Positions 11,096 to 23,547 of a stretch of DNA of 64,000 nucleotides are shown piece after piece. Source of the stretch: Carettochelys insculpta (Eukaryota > Chordata > Testudines > Carettochelyidae); contig NC_134145.1 in the NCBI RefSeq assembly GCF_033958435.1, forward strand, positions 37,475,501-37,539,500, in the 5' to 3' direction. Every line of letters starts with the position of its first letter. The stretch's first letter is position 1. The notes beneath the pieces were generated by a model. That model made no database searches. It saw only the letters and a list, made by a program, of their open reading frames with translations, and was not told the origin of the DNA. The position numbers and the translations under genes were made by a program.

Positions 11096-11805
11096 GGCTG
11101 CGTCTACACGTGCACGCTACTTCGAAGTAGCGGCAGTAACTTCGAAATAGCGCCCGTCACGTCTACACGTGTTGGGCGCTATTTCGAAGTTGAAATCGAC
11201 GTTAGGCGGCGAGACGTCGAAGTCGCTAACCCCATGAGCGGATGGGAATAGCGCCCTACTTCGACGTTCAACATCGAAGTAGGGATGTGTAGACGATCCG
11301 CGTCCCGCAACATCGAAATAGCGGGGTCCTCCATGGCGGCCATCAGCTGGGGGGTTGAGAGATACTCTCTCTCCAGCCCTTGCGGGGCTCTGTGGTCACC
11401 GTGGGCAGCAGCCCTTAGCCCAGGGCTTCTGGCTGCTGCTGCTGCAGCTGGGGGTCCGTGCTGCATATACAGGGTCTGCAACTAGTTGTTGGCTCTGTGT
11501 ATCTTGCACTGTTTAATGAAAGTGTGTCTGGGAGGGGCCCTTTAAGGGAGCGACTTGCTGTTGAGTCCGCCCCGTGACCCTGTCTGCAGCTGTGCCTGGC
11601 TCCCTTATTTCGATGTGTGCTACTTTGCCGTGTAGACGTTCCCTCGCTGTGCCTATTTCGATGTTGGGCTGAGCAACGTCGAAGTTGAACATCGACGTTG
11701 CCAGCCCTGGAGGACGTGTAGACGTTATTCATCGAAATAGCCTATTTCGATGTCGCAACATCGAAATAAGCTATTTCGAAGTTGGGTGCACGTGTAGACG
11801 TAGCC
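11096..11805 (-). mobile_element. Harbinger internal-deletion derivative (710 bp)
   Basis: The ends are GGCTGCGTCTACACGTGCAC and GTGCACGTGTAGACGTAGCC, flanked by GTA at 11093-11095 and 11806-11808. The left about 330 bp is homologous to the Myb-gene end of the complete element (44779 backwards to about 44450). The right about 350 bp matches its transposase-gene end (40185 to about 40550). The two coding regions are deleted. On the minus strand a relic of the transposase start survives at about 11455: the start codon has become ACG before GACCCCCAGCTGCAGCAG. The 100- and 105-aa frames here are not genes. The subterminal parts carry many TTCGAA/TCGAAATAG motifs. Confidence 0.85.
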
Positions 11806-11808
11806 GTA

Positions 11809-13089
11809 GAGTAATACCTTACTCCACAAGTAGTCCCACTGAAATTAATAGAGCTACCTATGGATCAAAGTAATACATTTTGAGCATAAGAATAACAGAA
11901 TAAGGCCGCAAGTGAATAAAGTTTACACAAGTGGGTCCACTCTATTGAAGGAGACAGAGGTTGTGTGTCTGATGGAGCATGAAGCAATTAAAACAAAATT
12001 AAAACTCAGAGAAAAAGAGTACTTTAATAGCTCTATACAGTTCTTTCCATGAGTTTTGTTTACTGAGCAACTGACCTTTATAAGATTATTGTTTATGATC
12101 TTGCAATATGTGCCAGAGTAGGAGAAAAGAATATTCCAATTTATTTCAAAGGTTACATATCAAAACTGAATATGCAGTACAACTGCATTATCATATTGTC
12201 TAGTTTTAACATAGGAGATCAGAGCCCTAGAATTATATGCCTTCAAGGCACTTTTTTGATTCCTATGGTATAGAGACTAGATGTGAGTTAATAATTTGAA
12301 ACAAATAACATATTCAATACATTTCACCATTTTTTCTTGATTGTAAAGTCTCCACAAACAGATTGGGAAATTCTCAGCTTGGTTTTATTTTTTTTTTATA
12401 ATTATTCACCAGGTTCTTCAGTGAAATTATTTTTGATTTGCAGATTTCTTGAAAACAACTGAGGACATTGGCAAGTTTGCATGCTCTGCTGGCTAATTCC
12501 ACTCCCATCACTCTGAGATGAAAATCCGCACCTCTGAAAACTGGACCACGTTAAAAATGAACTTAATTGCTCAACTTAACTGAAACTTGGAATATTTTAA
12601 CTTTGTGTTTTGAGATGGCTAATATAGATAAATATTTTTTCCTAATATTTTCCATATGATCAATTATTACACTTGGCACGAGGTAGGTACATGACCATGA
12701 ATGGGAGAGGAGGCCAGTCCAATGGATATGTTCTATGTTAAGATGTATTCCCCAATGTAAAAACCTTTGGAAACTCCTGGTGTAGAAATTTAAAATTCAC
12801 AATCTGTTGCTTAGTTACAAGAGTCTTGTGGTATAGGTTCTGTTCTCAGATTGGATGACAACTGGTCAGCATTAATGGACTCAGAATGAAATTGGTAAGG
12901 CTCCACACGTGTGCAGCAATGTACCCATATGGACTAGTTGCACTATCAGGACTTCAATGTTCATTAGCAGCAACATATATCTCGATGCTCTCTTGTAAAA
13001 TTTGCTTTGTGCAAATATTCATGCTAGTTATTCTCAAGTGTTTGGATATTCACAGACATTGAACAATAAGACCATAGCACATATACACA
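11809..13089. other. Intergenic, no gene seen
   Basis: AT-rich sequence with a short poly-T run near 12388. No exon, RNA gene or classifiable repeat could be supported. Confidence 0.45.
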
Positions 13090-13514
13090 AGAAGCCTCTG
13101 TTGACAGAAGTGACTGTCGAAAGGGATTTCCCAACAAAACTTGTGTTGACAGATCACGTGTACAATTAAGCAGGACTGAAAGAGCAAGGTGCTCTGGCAA
13201 CAGAGAGCAACTAGACTACCTGGCCCTCTCTTGACAGAACATCTGACTGGAACCTCTGCAAACAGGACTGCCTGGTGAACCAGAAGCCCTCTCTGTCAAC
13301 AGAAGTTTCTACATGGGCACTCGGTCAAAAAAATACTGTGAGAGAGGCATTATACCAGAACTTATTACACTGGGGAGAAGTATAATCTGCTGGCTGATCA
13401 GCTCAGTTTTGTCAGAAAACTCCCGACAGAGTGCTTTGGCTGTGTAGACCATCTGTGGGTTTTGTACACAAAAGCCCACTTTTGTCGGGAAAAGCTACCC
13501 ATGTAGACATGGCC
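13090..13514. mobile_element. Degraded MITE with TGTTGACAGA motifs
   Basis: Repeated TGTTGACAGA/TCTGTCAACAG and TTTGTCGGGA-type motifs occur in both orientations, and the right edge is GTAGACATGGCC, the shared Harbinger-like end. The left terminus is not clear. About 45952-46167 contains a related fragment (CTGTTGACAG, GTCAACAAAG). Confidence 0.5.
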
Positions 13515-14152
13515 TAAGAGTTATAAACATGATCAAATTGGAATTTATCTCTGAATTACCATGAATGTTCCTAGACAGATTTTTGCACTATTCCTTCATC
13601 TCTGATACAGACACATTCTCCTCTGCTTTACACTAGTGTAAGTGAGGAGTAAATCTACTGAAGTGAATAGTTACAGTGGTTTAAAAACTGTGTGGCAGGA
13701 AGTTTCTTATCTTCAGAACTGAGTAACTCTAAATTTTGCTGTTTATTTTTAAAACTGAAGAATAACTTGCTAACTTTTGGGAAAGCAAAGGCCAAGCTAC
13801 TTTTCTGCTGCTAGCTAATATGCACTTTGACACTGAACAATCCTTTACATAAGGGGGTATTCCATTTATATTTTTAACAAAGTTGTTCATCTTAAAAGTA
13901 AATGAGTTTTTAAGGTTCCTGGAACTTATTTCGAAAAATCTTCAAGAACCACTAATGCAAAAGGTTCATCGCGGAGGGAAGCAGGATCTGGTTCCCACGA
14001 GATAGAAAGCTGACTATTAGTAAGACAGTGACAAAAATTAGATGCTAACAAGAGAAAAAGTTCAAGTAGTTTGGAGATCATAGATTCCTCACATTGTGAC
14101 TTAGCAATATATTTAAGCAGGTATCAACTTTAAACATATGAATAGTCCCTTT
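13515..14152. other. Intergenic, no gene seen
   Basis: AT-rich sequence with short frames only. Nothing in it could be assigned. Confidence 0.4.
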
Positions 14153-14324
14153 GGTCCTGTCTCCACGGGCGGCGTGCGATTCGAAAAGCCGCACTTTCAA
14201 ATTGCCATGGCTGTCGTTATGCTAATGAGGCACTGCATATTCATTGCAGTGCCTCATTAGCATATTTTGTACCTGCTCATTAACATGCCCCTTTCGAAAG
14301 GAAGAGGCACGTGTAGACCCAGCC
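14153..14324. mobile_element. Palindromic MITE (172 bp)
   Basis: Flanked by TTT at 14150-14152 and 14325-14327. It starts GGTCCTGTCTCCACGGGC and ends CACGTGTAGACCCAGCC. Its centre is a strong palindrome, ATGCTAATGAGGCACTGCA mirrored by TGCAGTGCCTCATTAGCAT. It has no coding capacity. The same CCTCATTAGCAT core occurs in the MITEs at 23548-23814 and 31159-31594. Confidence 0.75.
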
Positions 14325-14327
14325 TTT

Positions 14328-15884
14328 GACTTTAATGGGATTACTTACTTGCTTAAAGTTAGTAAATCTTAAGTACCTTGCATGATTTCAGTCATAACAC
14401 AGTAAAACCCTATTTATCTGAATCCTTTCAATCTGAAAATCTCTTTATCCAACCCAGTATTATGCCTCCATGTCCCCATTTGAATTAGTTCCCAATAGTT
14501 TCCCATTTTACTGGGGCTTATGTTGGCCAAAATCTCTCTCTCACAAGAGTGATTTTCTTCATGCCGTTGGGTGACATAGCTAGATCATTTGTAATGTAGG
14601 TCCACCTGTACTTCTTGAACCTTTTACCCTGGGTCCCAGTTTACTACTTGGCCAGAGCAATGTACAACATCATGCTGTGCATCATATCAAAGCCAACATA
14701 CTTATTTATGTTAGAGACATCGATAGATCAGTAGATAGTTTTAAGAAAAGTGAATGGTTGCCAACCAGGCTGCCTATCATTTTTGGAGACTGAAACTGTT
14801 TTGCATCTAGCTTCCTGGCTAAAACATGGAGTAGCAGATAGCAGTCACACTTAATAGTTTTCCTTATTTGTCCCTTTGTTACACATACATGAAGTCCAAT
14901 GGTTATAGATTAATTTAATCTCAGCTACTCAACTTATTTATATAGTGCCAATCATTGTACTACATAAATGTCCTGTTTTGATTGATATGGGTGACAGAGC
15001 CAAAACCTAACAAAAATGTATCATGAAGAAAAGAAAGACTTTCTTATGCTTTTCAGGAAAACATGTTTTCAGGTTATCTAAATAAAAAAATCTTTCCCAG
15101 CTTGTTTTCTTCAGCACCCATCTTCTGGTTATGTTTTATACAAGGCAAAATGAAGGTTTGGCTTTGAAGTCCCAGAAAACTCATTGGCCAGGTGCATCAG
15201 CACTTCACAGAAGTACACATGAATGAACACAGCAGAGAATTGGTACAGATCAGAGGAATCTAGACAAGATGCTATACCAATTCAGCTTCATTTATTAAAA
15301 GGAATTGCCAAGACACTGTGAACTGGACTTTCCGTTATCATTTACAGAACAGCAGGTCAAACTCTACAAGAGATCTCTGCTCTTGTCTTTTGTGATACAG
15401 AAGTCTTAATCAGAGGTTGAACACCAATCCCCTTTAAGATCAGAGAATCTGATCCCATCTGGCCTGACTGTCATGTATGTCTCATTTGTCCCTATTTCTC
15501 ACATCATATTCATCATTGTTGCAGTAATCTCTAATGACATAAAGCTTAGAAAATACTATTGTAATCTGACAAATGTATTCTGAAAATTTCCATTTAGGGT
15601 TGCAGCCTTTTCTGACATGAAGTACACCTCTCAGCTATCTGATTAGCTAAAGCAGTGTGACATATCTTTCAATTCATGCAGCAAAGTTCAGCCACATTCT
15701 GTTGCTTCTGCATGAGTTACTTCCATTCTGATTATCCCTACTTCTTCATTCTGTCCGTATCTACTCTCTCAAACGTGATGTTCTGAAAGTTACATCAGAT
15801 GACAGCATACCTGAAGAAACTGGTCAGGTTATATCTGAAGAAGTGGGTCTTACCGGCAAATGCTCATTACATAATACATTTCAA
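14328..15884. other. Intergenic; possible Tigger-like terminus near 14.40-14.49 kb
   Basis: ACAGTAAAACCCTATTTATC at 14400 followed by CAATCTGAAAATC and TTATCCAACCCAG resembles the end of a pogo/Tigger DNA transposon (canonical ends read CAGT...CTCGATTATCCG). Only one end is recognisable. The rest holds no supported gene. Confidence 0.35.
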
Positions 15885-16065
15885 GCAGTCCTGTAGCACC
15901 TTAAAGACTAGCAAATTATTTATTAGGAAATCAGATTCCATAGGTAAGACCCAAGTGGGTTTTATCCATGAAAGCTCATTACCTAATACATAATTTGCTA
16001 GTCTTTAAGGTGCTAGGGGACTACTTTTCATTTGTGATGCCACAGACTAACATGGCAACCCCTCT
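15885..16065. mobile_element. Penelope-like fold-back (degraded)
   Basis: The left arm AGCAGTCCTGTAGCACCTTA is followed by AAGACTAGCAAATTATTTAT, a CATGAAAGCTCATTACCTAA segment and the inverted arm AATTTGCTAGTCTTTAAGGT. The tail is CAGACTAACATGGCAACCCC. The structure matches 394-572 and 16895-17040, but flanking duplications are not obvious. Confidence 0.6.
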
Positions 16066-16069
16066 GAGC

Positions 16070-16883
16070 CTAATAAATGTTTTAGTTTTTAAGGTGTTCT
16101 TCTTGTTATTTATGATGGACTGAACTCAGGCATAAATGAAATTCCTGTGGATAGCAACGTGAGCCGTGTGCCCATGTAAGCCAGTGCTGTATTTAATCTA
16201 ATATCTGTATGTTTTAGCTTTTCCATTAGAATATCTGCATTAGGAAAAATATGTGTAAAAATAACAAACTAATTGTTTCTCAACGTTAGCCTTCAGAACA
16301 GGTTCATTAATCATGATCACTCACCTAATGTGCTGTTTGAAAGACTGAGTGTCACGGTAGAACTACAGTTCTGGGCAGATGCAGTTGCCGGCCCTTTAAA
16401 TAGATTACTTCAGCGTCTGATGCTAAGAATGTGCAGATCTAAGATCAGAATCACTCAGATAAGGGTGAGACAGGGAGAGACTAGGCAAGAGATATTAATG
16501 ACAAATCAAGCCTAATAAAATCAATAGCTGAAAACTACAGTGACAACACAATCATTTATGTGATCCTGATTGGAAGGAACATCAATTTAAAATTTATAAT
16601 TGTATCAATTTGCTCTAAGAACTAAAAATGAAAACTATGAGGGCAGACAAAAATCTAGCTTCTGACATTTGCCATATTTTACACTAGTAAAATCACTCTC
16701 TATCCAATTAAAATAAAATCCAGGTTATCAGATGTAACCAGTTAGACATGTTAAGCTTACCTTACTTTAAAAAGAAAAATATTGCCAATATCTAATTATA
16801 TACATGCATGTTTCCAAGGTAAATTATTGTTAAAGCCATTATCCTGAACATGCTCTTATACAACAGTGTCATCTAGTGGACAC
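16070..16883. other. Intergenic, no gene seen
   Basis: No recognisable coding or repeat structure. The 80-aa frame at 16273-16515 is unsupported. Confidence 0.4.
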
Positions 16884-16894
16884 TGGTCAAACTA

Positions 16895-17040
16895 AACAAA
16901 ACAGCAGTCATGTAGCACTTTAAAGACTAACAAACTGATTTATTAGGTAATGAACTTTCATGGGAAAGACACACTTCGGGCTACATGACTGCTGTTTTGT
17001 TTAGTTAGAATACAGACTAACACAGCTACCTCTCTGTTAC
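16895..17040. mobile_element. Penelope-like fold-back (146 bp)
   Basis: Flanked by an 11-bp near-identical duplication, tggtcaaacta at 16884-16894 and tgatcaaacta at 17041-17051. The outer arms AACAAAACAGCAGTCATGTAG and CTACATGACTGCTGTTTTGTT are perfectly inverted. A tail, AGACTAACACAGCTACCTCT, follows. It is the clearest small example in the window of fold-back plus single-copy tail. Confidence 0.75.
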
Positions 17041-17051
17041 TGATCAAACTA

Positions 17052-20000
17052 GCTGCTTTGCAGGAAGATGGAGGCTGGGGGAAAATGCACTTTTAAAATA
17101 AAAAAAATAAACTTACCTCATTGACTTTCATGAAATGAAACGACTTACATGAACAACTTTTAATTTTATACATCATTGTAACATCAGATCCTTTGTCATG
17201 ACAGCAAAAAAGGTAAAATGGTACCAATATGATACTTAACAAAATGTGGACTTTGGGAAAAAGAAAGTAAAGCTGGCATCATATATATATATATATAACA
17301 GTTTTTATCCCTTCAGTCCTTGAACTCTTCTTCTCCCGTGTCTATGCGCCAGAAACTAGCCAAAATCTGGTCATGCTTACATTAGTTTTGAAGTCTTCAT
17401 GAATGTAAAGAGGCAATCAAATAACAGCTAGGAGCAAACCTTATCATAATTATATAAAGTCTTGGTCTTTGCTATGGTATCTCAGGGTTTCAATAGTGTA
17501 CATTCAGGTGTATTCCAAAGAGCTGTAGCCACTCCAATGTGCAAAAATTCATCACAGGCCAAAATAAAATATGTCTCAAGCTCTGCTTAAGATTTTTCAA
17601 CACTTAGCTGACTGCTGTTGGTAAGTATTTTCTTCTTCTTATTTTTTTAATGCCTGAAAGTTTTCTAGGCGCTTAACAAATGAAAATACATTGTTAGTGA
17701 GCATTCCTTTTCTAAGTGATTCCGAAAGCTTCTCTACTTCAAACAAACAAACATTGAGTTCCTTGCTAAATGGCTCTCTAAATGGACAATATGGTCTCAG
17801 TTTAGATTCCAGAGACTTCTGGTAAAGATACCTAGATGTTTATTGAATTACATATATTATTAAAAAATAATTTTATATTTTAGCACACATGGAATCTTCT
17901 GACTGATGACATTAGTGGTACTAGACCTTACCACATTTGAGAGCTGGACTTCGCCCCAACATTTGGTAAACACCATCATATTATGGTGCTGTCCAACAAC
18001 ATGTGTGACCTTGGGACAAAGTAATAATAAAAGGAAAAGGTCAGATATCCATGAAAGCAGCTGATAGTAACCAGCTGTGAGATGCTGATCCCAATATTTG
18101 GTCAATGCACAAGACAGTCAAGATTTGCACCCATGAGATTAGAATTCAGTTTAGATGTTAAGTTCCTGTGAAACCAGTACGTTTGTAATAACGTTTGCCA
18201 AACTGATCACCAAGTCTTGGCCATAAAACACTTATTGTTAACTTTTAGCATTCATTATCTTCTTTACACATGGGCACCATGATGGCCAGTGCTTTGGACA
18301 GACCTAAAATAGATAGGATTACATTTGATAGGGCTTTTCAAACACCTCCCACGGCTACTCCACAAAATATAATCACACTTTTTTCTGCATCTAGTGCATG
18401 TACCTAATGTCTTCTTATGAAAAACACTAACTAGTATGACCCTTACTGTAAGATATTTCAATAAAAAGTGAACAGTCTTGTAGATACCATTAGAAACATG
18501 TTGCTCAGACTCTAGCTTTCTGTTGATCTCTATCCTTTTCTTCTGGAGGAAAAGTAGCCTCAGGAAACCAATATTCTGCAACTTGGTCCTTCATTTAGTA
18601 TTATTTGTCTAACACACAACAGCCTGCTGTGTACTTTATAGAATAAAGAAAGAAGGCTGATGTCCAGAGGATTTCAGAATCTAATTTTGAGTGTGATGTA
18701 ACATTTGAGAGTAACAAGCAATGGTATGAGTTCTTATTAAAGAAGAATAAAACTTATAGTTATTATATGATTATATGATCACTGTTTTAGGATGTGCAAA
18801 TTTTTATAAGATTTGCTTTTTGAATGCTATACACTAAATTGTGGCTCACATGGAAATCATCAGCTCCCTGATCCAATCAGGAAGCAGAAATAGCACCGAA
18901 AAGACTGGTTGGACAGCATAAAGATGATCATGAATAATAAATATTGTAAGTATTTAGCCACAGCAGGTGGTTCAGTAGGAAATTACTGTGAATTATGTCA
19001 GCAAATTGAGGCCTGTCTCCCTTGGTTGTATATGACCCATATTTATTGACCTTCAGAGCACACTGAAAAGCTTATGTCCCAAGCTTTTGGGAAGGAAAAG
19101 CATAAATTTAGGGCTGAGAATTATGCCTCAAGGACTGAGCTCTGATTTTTTTCACCCTAGTCTTCAAGTTGTGAAAGTGTCTGCACTTTACTAGGCTTTG
19201 GAGGGCCCAGCATTCTTGGGAAGGGCCTCACTGAGTCAGCAACTTTCTGCAGTAAACAAAAAATGTGGCTTTACTTTTAGAGCAGCAAGAAGAATTAATC
19301 ATGTGCTGGAAATGATCCACAACACCTATGTGAAAAAATGCACATAGTCTTGCATGCAAAACAGTGGAACACGAGCTACCTGGCTTTGATCTTTCCCAAA
19401 AACGAAAGTACCTGTGCAGAGTGTGCATCCATCTATTAACTGATCATGTCAAAAGAGGCCCTGACTCTTTCCTGTTTCCTCTCTCCTGGTTTTATGGATG
19501 CTGCTGCATCTATTCCTCTTTTTTCCTTTCTATCAGTTGGGCTGCAGTTTTGCTACACCTAAGTCCCTGGGTAGGTGCTCATGTATGCTGTATATAAAAG
19601 TACCTACATAAAGAATAAACTGTGGAATAATTTGAAATAATGAATACATCCATAGAAATTGCAGGCTGCTCATGCTCAGTTTGCGAACAGAATAAAGGAC
19701 ATTATTGTAAACAGAAAAAAGTAAAATAATGAAGTACCTTTTCCAGTATTAATGTGTGCTTGCTCTAATCTTGCTGTTGGTAAATAGACTGTCCCAGTTC
19801 CATTTGCAAAGAGGTGGCAGTGAACTGCCTCATCAGTCTTAAAGCTACAGCAACACATGTCCTCCCCACCCCACTCAGCCAGGACTTCTGCCTGCACATC
19901 ATGAGCACTCACCAGAAGCTCCAGAGCCCTCACTGTTTTCTTTAAAGATGTATAATGGGCGTTCTCCCTTGCTAATAACACCTGCACATAGTGCCAGCCT

Positions 20001-20284
20001 TTGAGTATCCTGGGAATAGAGCCTCTTAAGGTAAAACAATGGCTTTTATGCAAACATGCTTCCACGGATCTACAGCTGAAATGCAGTGTGGGTTCGAGGC
20101 TTGCTGTAAATACTTCACACAGCTTCTGATGTGCACTATGCCCAATGCTCTATGTCATAGGTACTCAGATATTTATCAGCTTCTAATTGTCTTATCTTCT
20201 AATAACTGGCTTGGCTAAGGAAGATTTTCTTTTAGCTCAGATTTGACAGGTCCGTAGTTTTCCAACCGTAGAAGGCAACATTTT
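17052..20284. other. Intergenic, gene-poor; one 129-aa minus-strand frame at 19676-20065
   Basis: AT-rich, with an (AT)n tract at about 17280-17297. A minus-strand open frame at 20065-19676 is longer than chance would favour in this composition, but it has no domain I can name, so no gene is called. Frames at 17860-18105 and 18264-18581 (minus) are likewise unsupported. Confidence 0.4.
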
Positions 20285-20455
20285 ATTAGTTAGGGCGCCA
20301 GACTGGAAGTAAGAAAACCTAGTTTCCATTTCATACTCTTCCAGTGGGTTGCTCTTTGATTTTGGACAAGTCACATTAGCTGATCTGTACCTCAGTTCCT
20401 CCCATCTTTAAAATGTGAATAATAATGCTTTCCTACCAACGTAAAGCACCAAAAA
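20285..20455 (+). repeat. MIR SINE
   Basis: Contains the MIR core and tail in order: GGGCGCCAGACTGGAAGTAA, TTTTGGACAAGTCACATTAG, CTGTACCTCAGTTCCTCCCA, TCTTTAAAATGTGAATAATA. MIR is an ancient tRNA-derived SINE found across amniotes, so this marks old, orthologous intergenic sequence. Confidence 0.8.
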
Positions 20456-22027
20456 GTCCTTGGATGAAAAATAAGTACATGAATGTGGTGGTGGTTGCTA
20501 ATTATATTGAAGAACATTGTGGCATCTCTTTCCTGTGATGCACATGTATGATTTTTTAGCTGATGACTAATGTGCCTGTCCTAAACACTAAAATTCTTGA
20601 GCATTTTCCCCATCTGATTGACAGTACTACACAAATCTTATCTCTAGCCTTTCTATTTTTCTCTGGTGGAAGTACAAAGCTAATTTTATATAGTGTTTGT
20701 TGTGTATTAAAGATTTAGTAAGGAATATCTCAGCTCTCTTTTGAATTTTCTGATCGTGTGAGGTGTTGGTAGAATAGAAAGATAATTGTAACTAGAATTG
20801 CAATGATTGTTCCACTTAGTGCTGTGAAATATGCTAATTTTATGGTGGATTAAATGGTGTGCGTAAATAAATATAATGCTAAGATGTTGGTTATTTTGAC
20901 TACAGCAGCTTTAAAAAATGGGATAAACACTTCAGAATATAACAAACTGAAAAATACAAATGTGCATGAAGGGAACAAAGAACAGGAACCTGTTACACAT
21001 GAAGCATTTCATAAAAATCAGATTTAATGTAAACTGTGACTTGTTTCTTCCTCTTTTAGACTGTGCATTTCTTCATAACCATCACTTCATAATGTAATGT
21101 CAGAATGAAACACAAAAGGGAAAAAAATTCCAACAATTGGAATTGCCATGGTAACACCCTAGATTTCAGATAAAATTTGGTCCTGTATAGATAGTCATAT
21201 TAGCACTTGTTTTTCAGCTGGATGCAGTACTGCATGGGGTAAGCACTTTGGTCTATCCATTTAAATATAGGAGGCATAATTCAGATTCTTTCACAAACAT
21301 CCAGCATACAACTCCACCACAGGATTTAAAAACATGGTATTTTCCAGACTGCTATGAATCATCGGAAGAAACTAGGTATAAGTATCAATATTAATGCAGT
21401 TGTTCGTGTCACTAATATGGACAAAGTGAATAATATTCTACAAACCCTTTCTTATTTGCTCACAAATTTCTCAAGCAAATTCCTTTGGACGGAATAGTCC
21501 ATACTGTGTTTCAAGTACATAGGTTTTTATGTTATATTATGTTAGAATTAAATTAATTGATACATTTAAGTTACTGGACAATGAAAAATATATACTTTGA
21601 TGATTCAGGATTATTTCTTTCAAATAACTTTAAAAAATGATTGAAGGAAGTAAATTCAAACCTTTCCCATTTCATGGGTTTCACTGAGAATTATAAGTCC
21701 AGCCAGGTTTTAGGAAAAGAAATCAAGGTTCTTCTGAAGTATGAATGCTTTACAAATGTGTATTTGCACTATTAGATTGCAAGAGTATTTGGGGCCTGAT
21801 CTTGTAGTTCTCATTCTGGCAAATGCTCTGCAAATTGGTAGAATGACGTAGCAGAAACAAAATGCAGTTAAGTTCCTTTTCTGAACTGTGATTATTCCTA
21901 CTTGATACTAGACTCTTATCCAGTCAGGGAATGGAAACATGGCATATTATGTGTGTTCAAGTAAAGCAGTATGCATTTCAAAATTCAAATACTTGTAGCA
22001 GCTGCCCTCAAACTAGCTACAGACCAA
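20456..22027. other. Intergenic, no gene seen
   Basis: AT-rich sequence without a supported gene, RNA or repeat. Confidence 0.45.
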
Positions 22028-22301
22028 GGCCATGTCTACATTACCTGGAAGGTAAACCCACTTAGAATCGATCTTCCAGGGTTTGATTGCTCATGCCTGG
22101 TAGGGACATGCAAAATCAACCTATCAGGGATCAGCATTTGACCCCTGTACTTTGCTATCATGAGGAGTAAGGGACCTGTCCACCTTCCCCCGTGAAGATG
22201 GCCAGGCAAGTTGATTGCAGATAAGTCAATTCTAGCTAGTAAATTGCCGCAGCTATATGGTGTATCTGCAATTGACTTACTTGCCTAATGTAGACCAAGC
22301 T
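22028..22301. mobile_element. MITE with GGCCATGTCTACATTACC end
   Basis: The left end GGCCATGTCTACATTACCTG is mirrored at the right by CTAATGTAGACCAAGCT. Internal ATTGCAGATAAGTCAATTCTA and CTGCAATTGACTTA segments form a hairpin. No clear 3-bp target duplication is seen. The left half is homologous to 6486-6632. Confidence 0.65.
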
Positions 22302-22726
22302 TTAGTTACAAAGAAAAGTCAGTAAATACATCTGAGATAATCTTGATGACTTCTGAATCAATTCAACAACAAATAAGCAGTGTGAAATTATTCTTCATGA
22401 ACTATTGCTTCAGGTCTGTAAATAGTATTGTCTGAATTCTTGTTTTAGGAAAACCCATAAACTGGGAATCTTTTGATTTTCAAGTGTTGGGAGACTGCAA
22501 TGAAATCTACAAATAGGACAAATCTGAATACAGGTGCTTCATCAGCATGAGGATGAATCACATTTTCAGTAAGAAAATGGGGAGACATAATGGAAATAGT
22601 TGGCAGCTGAAGTGAGAAGCAGCAAGCAAGAGCCAGCTGTGCCTGGTTCATTTTATAGCTGCAAATGTTTGTCCATCGGAATGTAAATGGACAGCTATCA
22701 CCAGAACATGGAGAGTGCGTCTACAT
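22302..22726. other. Intergenic, no gene seen
   Basis: Nothing assignable. The 68-aa minus-strand frame at 22445-22651 has no support. Confidence 0.4.
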
Positions 22727-23437
22727 GGCCACGTCTACACGTGCATGCTACTTCGAAGTAGCGGCGCCAACTTCGAAATAGCGCCCGTCACGGCTACACA
22801 TGTTGGGCGCTATTTCGAAGTTGAAATTGACGTTAGGCGGCTAGACATCGAAGTCACTAACCCCATGAGAGGATAGGAGTAGCGCCCTACTTTGAAGTTG
22901 AACGTCGAAGTAGGGCACGTGTAGACGATCCGCGTCCTGCAACATCGAAATAGCGGGGTCCACCATGGCAGCCATCAGCTGAGGGGTTGAGAGAAGCGCT
23001 CTCTCCAGCCCCTGCGGGGCTCTATGGTCACCGTGTGCAGCAGCCCTTAGCCCAGGGCTTCTGGCTGCTGCTGCGGCAGCTGGGGATCCATGCTGCATGC
23101 ACAGGGTCTGCAACCAGTTGTCGGCTCTGTGGATCTTGTGTTGTTTAGTGCAACTGTGTCTGGGAGGGGCCCTTTAAGGGAGCAGCTTGCTGTTGAGTCC
23201 ACCCTGTGACCCTGTCTGCAGCTGTTCCTGGCACCCTTATTTCAATGTGTGCTACTTTGGTGTGTAGACGTTGCCTCGCAGCGCCTATTTCGATGTGGTG
23301 CTGCCCAATGTTGACGTTGAACGTCGACGTTGCCAGCCCTGGAGGACGTGTAGACGTTATTCATCGAAATAGACTATTTCGATGTCGCTACATCGAAATA
23401 AGCTATTTTGATGTAGTGTGCACGTGTAGACGTAGCC
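22727..23437 (-). mobile_element. Harbinger internal-deletion derivative (711 bp)
   Basis: The ends are GGCCACGTCTACACGTGCAT and GTGCACGTGTAGACGTAGCC. The structure is the same as 11096-11805: a Myb-gene end on the left joined to a transposase-gene end on the right, with both genes removed. Here the transposase start codon survives on the minus strand near 23093 (ATGGATCCCCAGCTGCCGCA), coding MDPQLPQQQ and stopping five residues later. Flanks CAT and CAC do not match exactly, so the target duplication is decayed or the edge is off by a base. Confidence 0.85.
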
Positions 23438-23547
23438 CACGTGTCAGATCTCCCAGAAGAACACAGGCTTCCACACATGTAAGGTGCTCTTCCAGAAGGA
23501 GTCTGGAAGAAAACACTTCTTCCACATCCCTACTGTAGGGTTACAAG

